Under the pieces are notes generated by a model. That model searched no databases and was not told the origin of the DNA. It saw nothing but the letters and a program-made list of their open reading frames with translations. A stretch of DNA of 6,928 bases from Candidatus Heimdallarchaeota archaeon (GTDB taxonomy: Archaea; Asgardarchaeota; Heimdallarchaeia; JABLTI01): positions 1 to 6,928 of the forward strand of contig DAOUWQ010000072.1 in the NCBI GenBank assembly GCA_030667035.1. Reading direction: 5' to 3'. Each line of letters starts with the position of its first letter. Position 1 is the first letter of the stretch. Positions 1 to 5,386 of the stretch are shown here, one piece after another. A program made the position numbers and the translations under genes.

Positions 1-2
1 AA

Positions 3-218
3 CACATTTTAGCTCATGAAAAAATATTTTATATCCTTCCAAAACATCACCGAGGTATTTTTGAAGCTGCATTAAAGAAAATTACTGAAGATAATACGCA
101 GAGAAAAATAAACAAAACTCTTATTGCTTCACGAATTAAATATGCACCACCACTAACTTACAATCTCCCTAAAGCTAAAGCAATCATTGCGCAAACATTA
201 GATTTACATCTTGAATAA
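3..218 (+). CDS. 3' end of an unrecognised protein (partial, cut by window edge)
   Basis: The frame starting at base 3 is open to a TAA at 216-218 and encodes the last 71 residues of a protein whose start lies outside the window. The fragment is basic and soluble-looking (for example ILPKHHRGIFEAALKKI near its beginning, and APPLTYNLPKAKAIIAQTL towards the end), with no membrane segment. I do not recognise the family. It ends 22 bp before the ATG of the transglycosylase-family gene, on the same strand and with no T-run terminator between, so the two are probably co-transcribed and may be functionally linked. That the frame is coding is inferred from its openness to the window edge and the tight spacing; a function cannot be given. 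Confidence 0.65.
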   Translation, partial: HILAHEKIFYILPKHHRGIFEAALKKITEDNTQRKINKTLIASRIKYAPPLTYNLPKAKAIIAQTLDLHLE

Positions 219-226
219 GAATCTAA

Positions 227-230
227 GGTG
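227..230 (+). promoter_or_regulatory. Shine-Dalgarno GGTG deciding the start of the transglycosylase gene
   Basis: AAGGTG (225-230) lies 10 nt before the ATG at 241 and matches the archaeal anti-Shine-Dalgarno. It favours ATG 241 over the in-frame TTG at 211, which overlaps the upstream gene's stop region and has no such site. The same GGTG core precedes three other genes in this window. Confidence 0.6.
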
Positions 231-240
231 TTTACAAAAT

Positions 241-1365
241 ATGGGTAACATTTCTGACCAATCAAATGGTTTTGCAAAACAGCTAATAACCAAAATTCAT
301 GCAAAGAATTTTGAAACACCAACAATGATGCTTACATATTCTTTTCGATTGAATAATCCTCGACCATGGAAGAAAATACCTAATTGTTCTGTGATGACGA
401 ATGCATATGATATTCTGCAAAATGGTCGGTTAGAGAATCGAATTAGAACTAAAGGAATTCATTCTGAATTAGAATTAAATGGTGAAATTTGTGCCATGGA
501 TTCCGGAGGATTCCAATTCATATCTCGAGGTGAGGGAGAAAAAATAGATCCGAACAAAGTCATTGAGCTACAAAATCAGTCAAATGTAGATATTGCAGTT
601 TGTTTAGACTACCCTATCTTACAAGATTTTTCTCCAACAAAAATTGATAAATTAACTCAACAATCATTAGAAAATATCAAGTTATCTCATCAAAAAATCA
701 AACACGGTATCGAAGTAATGCCTGTCCTTCATGGAACAACTACAGATGAAATTCTTTCTTTTCATAACCAAGTAAAAAAAATAGGTGATTTCAAGATTTG
801 GGGGATAGTTGGATTGGTTCCTCAAATGAAACAGTCTTCAACTTCTCACAAAAGATACTTCAGCATTATAGACCGAGTGATTGAAGCTCGGAAAGCCTTG
901 AATAAAATTGACGATAACATCCTCTTACACATTTTTGGTGTAGGAAGTCCTCTTGCAGGACTACTCTTCCTATTAAGTGGAGCAGACAGTATTGAAAGCA
1001 TTTCATGGATAATGAATGCAAAATATTTCTTAGTTTATCAAGATAAAATTGGTGCAAGAAAGGTATCAAATCAGACCACAATGTGCACTACCAGCGTTAA
1101 ATGGAACGAATATGATTGTAATTGTCCAATTTGTGACAATTTGCCTTTAAGTGAGATTGAGGAGAAAATGAAAACCAGCGGAAACATTGGTTTTCAAAAT
1201 AGAGCAATGCATAATGCGTATGTTTATCAAAAAATACTTGTTGAAGCAAAAGAAGCTATCAATGAAAACCGGTTAGTAGAATTATGTAAAGAAAAATTAG
1301 GAAATCATCGCTTCTTTAAAGGAATTCTAAATTATACTCTGAAGAAACTAGAGACTTGCCTCTAA
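241..1365 (+). CDS. tRNA-guanine transglycosylase-family protein (divergent, DpdA/TgtA-like)
   Basis: This 374-residue protein belongs to the base-exchange transglycosylases that swap guanine for a 7-deazaguanine in tRNA or, in DpdA, in DNA. Visible family landmarks are: DSGGF at 87-91 (Asp87 is the conserved catalytic Asp), CLDYP at 121-125 (Asp123, base recognition), VLHG at 162-165 (usually with Gln rather than His), GIVGLVP at 188-194, GVGSP at 233-237, and a zinc site Cys293, Cys295, Cys298 with His324 in RAMHNAYVYQ. The segment GADSIESISW (247-256) aligns with the archaeal pattern G-x-D-L-F-D-S-A-S-Y, which puts Glu252 where the nucleophilic Asp should be. There is no room for the C-terminal and PUA domains of archaeal TgtA (about 580 residues). 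ATG 241 is chosen for its GGTG site; TTG 211 would add 10 residues. The family is secure. Whether the substrate is DNA or tRNA, and whether the protein is active, is open. Confidence 0.88.
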   Translation: MGNISDQSNGFAKQLITKIHAKNFETPTMMLTYSFRLNNPRPWKKIPNCSVMTNAYDILQNGRLENRIRTKGIHSELELNGEICAMDSGGFQFISRGEGEKIDPNKVIELQNQSNVDIAVCLDYPILQDFSPTKIDKLTQQSLENIKLSHQKIKHGIEVMPVLHGTTTDEILSFHNQVKKIGDFKIWGIVGLVPQMKQSSTSHKRYFSIIDRVIEARKALNKIDDNILLHIFGVGSPLAGLLFLLSGADSIESISWIMNAKYFLVYQDKIGARKVSNQTTMCTTSVKWNEYDCNCPICDNLPLSEIEEKMKTSGNIGFQNRAMHNAYVYQKILVEAKEAINENRLVELCKEKLGNHRFFKGILNYTLKKLETCL

Positions 1366-1371
1366 CATAAC

Positions 1372-1381
1372 TGTTTTTTAT
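1372..1381 (+). terminator. Oligo-T terminator after the transglycosylase gene
   Basis: A run of six T (1374-1379) begins 9 nt after the TAA stop, without a convincing hairpin. Archaeal transcription commonly ends at such T-tracts. The next gene has its own promoter-like sequence, which agrees with a transcript end here. Confidence 0.45.
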
Positions 1382-1433
1382 ATTCAAATGAATACTAGAC
1401 TATAGAATTAAATTAGAATTTTAGAGTCCTCTC

Positions 1434-1439
1434 TTATAA
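1434..1439 (+). promoter_or_regulatory. Putative TATA box for the surface glycoprotein gene
   Basis: TTATAA (1434-1439) would place a start of transcription near 1462, just before the GGTGA site at 1474-1478. A second AT-rich candidate, TTTATATTTAAA from about 1450, would start transcription after the Shine-Dalgarno site, so it fits less well. Position-based inference only. Confidence 0.35.
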
Positions 1440-1473
1440 TTTTGATTAATTTATATTTAAAATTTAAACTAAA

Positions 1474-1478
1474 GGTGA
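1474..1478 (+). promoter_or_regulatory. Shine-Dalgarno GGTGA deciding a TTG start
   Basis: GGTGA lies 8 nt before TTG 1487. Choosing this TTG gives a clean signal peptide beginning Met-Lys-Lys, whereas the earlier in-frame TTG at 1442 and the GTG at 1475 (inside the site itself) add a basic extension and have no ribosome-binding site. Confidence 0.6.
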
Positions 1479-1486
1479 ACGACGTT

Positions 1487-2407
1487 TTGAAAAAAACAAC
1501 AATAGTTACAGCTGTAGTCCTATTTACAATAATGCTTAGTTGCACACGCTTTACAAGCACACTCGCAATTGAACCAATTTGGGGCGTTTCCCCTGGAGAC
1601 ACTTATGATTATGATTTGAATTATGTTGAATTAGATTATTCACTTCCACCAACTGAATACAATGCAACTGGAATAACATTTGCAAACGATAGCTTTGTTG
1701 AGGAAAATTCGATAATTACTTTCAATGTTACAAATATTAACGAAACACTAATCGAGTATGACCTAAAACATAATGGAACAATTGAAAATAATAGTCGATA
1801 TTCGGGCAATTTTTCAGATGAATTATCATATTTACTAAATTTACCACTCAAATTTGCATTAAGAGAAGCAAATCTTTCCGATATTAAAAGAGGATTCACT
1901 GGTATAGATTACTTGACAGTTCCAGCAATAGATGATACTTGGGACGAATTTGATCAATATGACAATCCATTATATCTAGCATTTACAGAGGAAATATTTG
2001 CCTCTCAAGCAGATATTGATTTGGAAGGTTTGACAGTAATGAATCAAATCACAGATGAATGTTTGTTTGAATGGCATTTAAATGGAACATATTTAGATGA
2101 AGCAAATGGTACGAATTTCCAATTTGTTTACAGCTTGAAAATGGCTTATGAGATGTCCACAGGAATACTTCTTGGTATGAGAGTTGCTATGGATATTGAC
2201 GGTGAAAATAATGGTGACCCAACATCTGTAATTATTCGATCTGAAGTGGAACGTTCTGGATATGACCTTAGCGAATTCCAACTTCCAACAGGTGGAGGTC
2301 CGGATCTTGCAGAATTACTTTCAAACCTTCTTCCAGGATTTGGTTGGATAATTGTGCCAATAGTATTTGCTCCCCTTATATTAATTAAAAAAAGGGAAAG
2401 AAAATAG
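1487..2407 (+). CDS. Secreted, C-terminally anchored surface protein rich in N-glycosylation sequons
   Basis: I recognise no named family. The 306-residue product has an N-terminal signal peptide (Lys2-Lys3, then a hydrophobic stretch to about residue 18), and a C-terminal membrane helix at about 286-300 followed by the basic tail KKRERK. Most of the chain therefore lies outside the cell, tethered at its C-terminus. The mature part begins IWGVSPGDTYDYDLNY, a pattern I associate with archaeal surface proteins of unknown function, and is acidic and beta-rich in appearance. It contains ten N-x-S/T sequons, at Asn59, 67, 80, 85, 96, 101, 108, 129, 199 and 207. Cys19 sits in a weak lipobox-like MLSC context, so a lipoprotein is an alternative. 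A Gly/Pro-rich hinge (PTGGGP, 267-272) precedes the anchor. The gene appears monocistronic, with its own promoter and a strong downstream inverted-repeat terminator. Confidence 0.8.
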   Translation: MKKTTIVTAVVLFTIMLSCTRFTSTLAIEPIWGVSPGDTYDYDLNYVELDYSLPPTEYNATGITFANDSFVEENSIITFNVTNINETLIEYDLKHNGTIENNSRYSGNFSDELSYLLNLPLKFALREANLSDIKRGFTGIDYLTVPAIDDTWDEFDQYDNPLYLAFTEEIFASQADIDLEGLTVMNQITDECLFEWHLNGTYLDEANGTNFQFVYSLKMAYEMSTGILLGMRVAMDIDGENNGDPTSVIIRSEVERSGYDLSEFQLPTGGGPDLAELLSNLLPGFGWIIVPIVFAPLILIKKRERK

Positions 2408-2423
2408 AACAAAACAAATGAAA

Positions 2424-2445
2424 GAAAAGTACTCAAGTACTTTTC
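2424..2445. terminator. Bidirectional terminator hairpin between convergent genes
   Basis: GAAAAGTACT (2424-2433) and AGTACTTTTC (2436-2445) form a perfect 10-bp inverted repeat with a 2-nt spacer. It lies in the 52-bp gap between the TAG of the surface protein gene (2407) and the stop of the minus-strand gene (2460). T-rich sequence follows on both strands: a CTTTTTC run at 2454-2460 on the plus strand, and T-rich tracts below 2424 on the minus strand. The placement suits a shared terminator for the two converging transcripts. Confidence 0.7.
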
Positions 2446-2459
2446 ATATTTCACTTTTT

Positions 2460-3578
2460 CTACATTTGAATTTTAATGACTTCTTTTTTGTATTCATTTG
2501 GATCCATTTCCAGTGGTAAATCTATTACTCCTCGAGGACCAACAGCAAAAATACGATTTTTTAAACCATTAACAATAATTTTATTCTCAGTAAAGTTCGC
2601 TATGAGTGAATTTTCGCAATCGGTATATGAAATAAGATTTTCTTTTGAAAAAATCAAATTTTTGTTCTTATCTTTTGGAAATAGGTAAGAATGATATACT
2701 TTCAACCAGTCACCCAAATCATCCCATTCTTTCTGATATTCTACAGTTGCATAGGTCATTTCTGGTATAAGTAATCTATGAATTACTTTTGAAAAATCAC
2801 AAAAAGGGCATTTATCTAGAAATTCTTCAGCAGTAGAACATTTATCCATTAGCTTGGCAATTTCTTTCAAATTTTGTTGGATTTTTGATAGCTCTTCATC
2901 AGCGTATGGGTATAATTCTTTCAATTTAACAATTGAAACTTCTCTCATTTTTGAGATCTGATTTTTAAGATAAGCAACTTTAACACATACAATCATTGTT
3001 TCAGCAATCATATCTTCTTTTGGGATAGTTCCTTTGAGCATAAATTCAATTGCTTTGTCCCCTTTCACTTTGAAATATGAAAATGCAGGATTGCTTGTTC
3101 CGGTTGTTAAAACAGTACCTGAAGCAAATTTCTTTTGCTCAATTCGTTCCAATATAGTTGTTATTGCTATCTTAACAGCTGGACTATGGTATTGATCACA
3201 AGCAGCAAGAATTAGTATATCATCATCATTTGATTCAATAGCAGCAGCAAGAATAGGAGAGCCAGTTCCTTTACCGGGGTCAGCTATTATTCTTGTTGGT
3301 TGTAAATCTTGAGTACTGATTCGTTCAGTTATAGAAGGTGTACAAAAGAGTAGTGATTCATCATTAGGAATATAAAATAGAGGCATTAATAACAGTGGAC
3401 TTCCTTCAAATGGATCTATGGGTATTTTTGGTGTGTAAATTTTACCGTCTTTTATTGGTACATTAAGGTCAATAGTTTTGAAAATCGGAGAAAGACGAGT
3501 ACTACTTCGCTCTTTACCAATGCCTAATTCTATCTCTTTTGCTGTTATTTCACGAGCAAGCATAACAAGTTTTTTCAA
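2460..3578 (-). CDS. Divergent mannose-1-phosphate guanylyltransferase-like protein
   Basis: The 372-residue soluble protein resembles ManC-type enzymes that make GDP-mannose from GTP and mannose-1-phosphate. Matches are: strand KKLVMLA (2-8), TRLSP (27-31, cf. GTRLWP), FEGSPLL (57-63), ADPGKGTGSPILAAAI (99-114, cf. EP...NTAPAIALAA), ILAACDQYH (123-131, cf. LPADH, with the metal-binding Asp128), and WDDLGDW (285-291, cf. W-D-D-V-G-S-W). The C-terminal tail IIVNGLKNRIFAVGPRGVID (334-353) matches the end of the catalytic domain. Length suits a ManC without the C-terminal isomerase/cupin domain. Unusually, the GGSG nucleotide loop is replaced by about 18 residues (9-26), the FxEKP motif reads FMLKG (179-183), and the WNSG motif is not visible, so activity is doubtful. 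Cys247, Cys257, Cys260 and His267 might bind a metal. The start is TTG, 6 nt after GGTGA. Fold assignment is fairly secure; exact reaction is not. Confidence 0.75.
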   Translation of the reverse strand: MKKLVMLAREITAKEIELGIGKERSSTRLSPIFKTIDLNVPIKDGKIYTPKIPIDPFEGSPLLLMPLFYIPNDESLLFCTPSITERISTQDLQPTRIIADPGKGTGSPILAAAIESNDDDILILAACDQYHSPAVKIAITTILERIEQKKFASGTVLTTGTSNPAFSYFKVKGDKAIEFMLKGTIPKEDMIAETMIVCVKVAYLKNQISKMREVSIVKLKELYPYADEELSKIQQNLKEIAKLMDKCSTAEEFLDKCPFCDFSKVIHRLLIPEMTYATVEYQKEWDDLGDWLKVYHSYLFPKDKNKNLIFSKENLISYTDCENSLIANFTENKIIVNGLKNRIFAVGPRGVIDLPLEMDPNEYKKEVIKIQM

Positions 3579-3584
3579 AGTGCT

Positions 3585-3589
3585 TCACC
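3585..3589 (-). promoter_or_regulatory. Shine-Dalgarno GGTGA for the guanylyltransferase-like gene
   Basis: On the minus strand GGTGA stands 6 nt before the TTG start at 3578-3576. It supports initiation at TTG in the absence of a better nearby ATG, and gives a product beginning directly at the first beta strand. Confidence 0.6.
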
Positions 3590-3632
3590 GGGGTTACGAA
3601 TAACCATATGAATAATTGAGGAGCTTGAATGA

Positions 3633-3647
3633 AATATTAATTTTATT
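3633..3647 (-). promoter_or_regulatory. Putative TATA region for the guanylyltransferase-like gene
   Basis: The minus strand reads AATAAAATTAATATT here. Transcription about 25 nt downstream (near 3614) would give a leader of about 35 nt containing the GGTGA site. This suggests a separate transcript from the upstream calcium-repeat gene. Inference from composition and spacing. Confidence 0.35.
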
Positions 3648-3651
3648 ACTG

Positions 3652-3664
3652 AAAAAAAGAAAAA
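3652..3664 (-). terminator. Oligo-T terminator after the calcium-repeat membrane protein gene
   Basis: Read on the minus strand, CTTTTTCTTTTTTTC starts a few bases past the TAA stop at 3672-3674. It is a typical archaeal T-tract terminator without a clear stem, and separates this gene from the next minus-strand gene 93 bp away. Confidence 0.5.
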
Positions 3665-3671
3665 GGATAGA

Positions 3672-4991
3672 TTAAACCACCTTGTAACGGTGGCTAATCA
3701 TACATGACTCACAAATGTGGTCTATATTAAGAAAACCAGTAAGATTATTTTCTCTGCCAAAAACTCCACAACTTGCACATGTAGTATATTGATCATTGCA
3801 AGCTAAAGGTAATTTGCATAATTTACAACGAACAATTTCTTTTTGGCAGTTAGGGCATTGTTTCTCCAAGGGATCATATGCCATATCACAATAGAAACAA
3901 GTATATTCACTAATTATTGGTTCTAAATTTGTATGTATAACACAGTCATCTAAAGAGAAATCGGAACTGTTAGGTTCATCTGAATTTTCAAAAAGATTTT
4001 GTAACAATTCACGAACAGTTTCAATCGAACATCCAGCTTGGTTAGCCAATTGCTCAATATTCAATTGTTGGTTAGGAGGAAAAGAGCACAATAAATCGAA
4101 AAGATATTTCTTGTCTTCTTCAGATTTATTTCTCTTATCATAATCAGTTTGATAATTACGTTGCTGAAAACTTTGAGCTCGAACAGAAGCGAATATTCCA
4201 ACAAATAGTAAAATTACTCCAAGGGTTGGAACAGCAATAAATAGATTAGTGAATTTGCCCCAATTATCAGGAACCAAAGGATCATGATTGTTGCTTATTT
4301 CCCAAAGATCATCAAGTCCGTCTTTATCAGTATCGCTAGAACAAGGATTGGTCAAATAATAGAGGATTTCATCTCCGTCCATCAGCCCATCTTTGTCTGT
4401 ATCTTTTACAAGTAAATTCGTATGATAAACGTAACCCTCTTCGTAATCTGTTAACCCATCTCCGTCAGTATCAGGTCGGTTAGGATTACTTCCATGTATA
4501 TATAACTCATAACCATCAATAATTCCGTCGTTGTCTGAATCAGCGGATATAGGATTGGTATTAGTTTGGAATATTTCTAAAAAATCGCAGATATAATCAT
4601 AATCAGAATCAACTGCTCTTGGATTTGTACAATAAACGTGAACTTCTTCTCCATCCAATAAATCGTCTCCGTCAGAATCAGCTACATTAGGATTTGTTCT
4701 ATACAAAATCTCTTCTTCATTTGTTAATCCATCGTTGTCGAAATCATCAGGATTGTTTAGTTTCATTGAAACGCGAATATAAGTTGATACTACCGTATCA
4801 AATTGATCTGTATTAGATTCAGAAGTTCTTACTGGAATTATTTCCTGTGAAAGTTGATACTCATTAGACATAGCAATTGACATAGCAAAGAGTAATAAAA
4901 ATGCAAATAGTAGCATTGACTTTATTTTATTGCCAACTAATTTTTCTTCGAATCTGGTTGGGGTTTTTAATTTTACCTTCATAATCTTCAA
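3672..4991 (-). CDS. Receptor-like membrane protein: seven Ca-binding repeats, TM helix, winged-helix-like and zinc-cluster cytoplasmic region
   Basis: I know no named family with this full architecture. Counting from TTG 4991 (439 residues): a basic N-terminus and a hydrophobic signal or anchor (25-42); a Ser/Thr-rich linker; seven thrombospondin-type-3/EF-hand-like loops beginning near 83, 105, 128, 151, 174, 197 and 220, with consensus D-x-D-x-D-G-L-x-D-x-x-E and TNP between them; a transmembrane helix (about 248-270) followed by basic residues, so the C-terminus is inside; a helix-turn-helix-like segment NIEQLANQAGCSIETVRELL (311-330); then paired cysteines 365/368, 379/382, 389/392, 405/408 and 427/430, resembling a zinc ribbon followed by a RING-like or second ribbon module. 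Repeat 3 is degenerate (Tyr for Gly). Cys121, Cys135 and Cys217 in the ectodomain could form disulfides. ATG 4982 (436 residues) is an equally good start; neither has a GGTG site, so initiation may be nearly leaderless. A calcium- or ligand-sensing, transmembrane signalling role is inference. Confidence 0.8.
   Translation of the reverse strand: MKIMKVKLKTPTRFEEKLVGNKIKSMLLFAFLLLFAMSIAMSNEYQLSQEIIPVRTSESNTDQFDTVVSTYIRVSMKLNNPDDFDNDGLTNEEEILYRTNPNVADSDGDDLLDGEEVHVYCTNPRAVDSDYDYICDFLEIFQTNTNPISADSDNDGIIDGYELYIHGSNPNRPDTDGDGLTDYEEGYVYHTNLLVKDTDKDGLMDGDEILYYLTNPCSSDTDKDGLDDLWEISNNHDPLVPDNWGKFTNLFIAVPTLGVILLFVGIFASVRAQSFQQRNYQTDYDKRNKSEEDKKYLFDLLCSFPPNQQLNIEQLANQAGCSIETVRELLQNLFENSDEPNSSDFSLDDCVIHTNLEPIISEYTCFYCDMAYDPLEKQCPNCQKEIVRCKLCKLPLACNDQYTTCASCGVFGRENNLTGFLNIDHICESCMISHRYKVV
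4299..4745 (-). repeat. Region encoding seven tandem calcium-binding loops
   Basis: Six of the loops are spaced exactly 23 residues (69 bp) apart, the first 22 residues from the second. Each carries Asp at positions 1, 3 and 5 and a Glu at about position 12, the thrombospondin-type-3 pattern that folds around calcium ions. The repeats have diverged in DNA sequence, so this is an old amplification rather than a recent tandem duplication. Confidence 0.75.
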
Positions 4992-5016
4992 CTCTAGTGA
5001 CTATCTCTCGTTGAAG

Positions 5017-5034
5017 ATGTGTTATAAAACACAT
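5017..5034 (-). promoter_or_regulatory. TATA box inside an inverted repeat, promoter of the calcium-repeat gene
   Basis: ATGTGTT (5017-5023) and AACACAT (5028-5034) form a perfect 7-bp inverted repeat with spacer ATAA. The minus strand reads GTTTTATAAC across its centre, a good TATA element. It is about 45 nt upstream of ATG 4982, so transcription would begin near 5000 and leave only a 9-18 nt leader. A protein binding this palindrome would directly block or help TBP. Confidence 0.45.
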
Positions 5035-5070
5035 ATTTCTGATCAATATTTATTAGCTAATTTAATTCTT

Positions 5071-5089
5071 ACCTCACTGAGAGTGAGGT
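5071..5089. promoter_or_regulatory. 19-bp palindrome, putative operator
   Basis: ACCTCACT (5071-5078), GAG, AGTGAGGT (5082-5089) is a perfect 8-bp inverted repeat, GC-rich within AT-rich surroundings. It lies about 40 bp upstream of the palindromic TATA region of the calcium-repeat gene. No T-run follows on the plus strand, so an operator fits better than a terminator. Confidence 0.5.
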
Positions 5090-5162
5090 CTGGGGAATTT
5101 GACTGATAAGTTGTACATCTTCATTTTAATATATTAAATGTTTCTTAAAGTCTATTTTAGCG

Positions 5163-5174
5163 TTTATATATAAA
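5163..5174. promoter_or_regulatory. Perfect palindromic TATA box TTTATATATAAA
   Basis: This is the strongest TATA-like element in the window. Being a palindrome it could direct transcription either way. Rightward, transcription would start near 5195 and run through the GC-richer stretch at 5175-5300. Leftward it would start near 5140 and give a long leader to the calcium-repeat gene. It is too far (over 180 bp) to be a short-leader promoter for the HEAT-repeat gene. Confidence 0.4.
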
Positions 5175-5300
5175 GACAAAGCGACTGCTTGCTGACCTGG
5201 TTATTGTACAGAGCAATCCGTTGTTACGTGCGCATTAAATATATGATATCCAAAGATTTTAAAATCAGAAGATAGCGTTGCGACAGTAGGCGCGTACAAA
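5175..5300 (+). ncRNA. Possible structured small RNA (unassigned)
   Basis: This non-coding stretch is visibly richer in G+C than its neighbours and directly follows a perfect TATA element. By eye it can form a hairpin TTGCT (5189-5193) with AGCAA (5212-5216), continued by CTG/CAG inside; a 12-bp palindrome GATTTTAAAATC (5255-5266); and a longer-range pairing of TGCGC near 5229-5233 with GCGCG at 5290-5294. I find no tRNA, box C/D or H/ACA signature that convinces me, and only reading frames of about 10-25 codons. A leader RNA or plain regulatory DNA are alternatives. Confidence 0.2.
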
Positions 5301-5316
5301 TCAACCTTTTTACTTA

Positions 5317-5368
5317 ATTTGTAATATTTACAAATCTAATGTAAATCTAGATTTACCGACAAGGTAAA
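5317..5368 (+). promoter_or_regulatory. Cluster of three inverted repeats before the HEAT-repeat gene
   Basis: ATTTGTAA-TAT-TTACAAAT (5317-5335) is followed by the perfect 16-bp palindrome GTAAATCTAGATTTAC (5341-5356) and by TTTACC-gacaa-GGTAAA (5352-5368), which overlaps it. The half-sites share a GTAAAT/ATTTAC core. The first palindrome holds the only TATA-like sequence (TAATATTTA, 5322-5330) at short-leader distance from TTG 5387. The array is thus likely an operator over the promoter. If transcribed, the last two repeats would be mutually exclusive hairpins just before the ribosome-binding site. Confidence 0.5.
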
Positions 5369-5373
5369 GGTTT

Positions 5374-5377
5374 GGTG
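5374..5377 (+). promoter_or_regulatory. Shine-Dalgarno GGTG deciding a TTG start
   Basis: GGTG stands 9 nt before TTG 5387. The in-frame TAA at 5378-5380 rules out any earlier start, and the next option, ATG 5411, lacks a comparable site. Confidence 0.55.
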
Positions 5378-5386
5378 TAAGAAAAT

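Larger units (their letters stand above)
4992..5386. other. Divergent intergenic region of about 395 bp
   Basis: No credible protein-coding frame is present on either strand. The region holds the promoter elements of both flanking genes, at least five inverted repeats, one perfect palindromic TATA box and a GC-richer stretch that might be a small RNA; these are listed separately. A 9-bp inverted pair, TGAAGATGT (5012-5020) and ACATCTTCA (5115-5123), also brackets the 5071-5089 palindrome. Confidence 0.6.

Noticed and set aside
211..240. TTG 211 as the start of the transglycosylase gene
   Set aside because: It overlaps the end of the upstream gene and lacks a Shine-Dalgarno site, while ATG 241 has GGTG at a proper distance.
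866..1081. 71-codon minus-strand frame inside the transglycosylase gene
   Set aside because: It lies antisense to conserved family motifs, has no ribosome-binding site and no recognisable protein features.
1442..1486. TTG 1442 or GTG 1475 as the start of the surface protein
   Set aside because: GTG 1475 lies within the GGTGA site itself, and TTG 1442 would add a 15-residue basic stretch before the signal peptide with no ribosome-binding site.
1408..1602. 64-codon minus-strand frame over the surface protein's promoter and signal peptide
   Set aside because: Antisense to the promoter and start of a well-supported gene, with no independent coding evidence.
1636..1899. 87-codon minus-strand frame
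   Set aside because: Shadow of the surface protein gene in which the sequon-rich plus-strand frame is clearly the real one.
2146..2454. 102-codon minus-strand frame with a hydrophobic N-terminus
   Set aside because: It begins inside the terminator hairpin and is antisense to the membrane anchor of the plus-strand gene, which explains its hydrophobic residues.
5175..5300. tRNA or box C/D RNA in the GC-richer intergenic stretch
   Set aside because: No T-loop GGTTCnA-type sequence, no acceptor stem pairing and no properly ordered C and D boxes were found.
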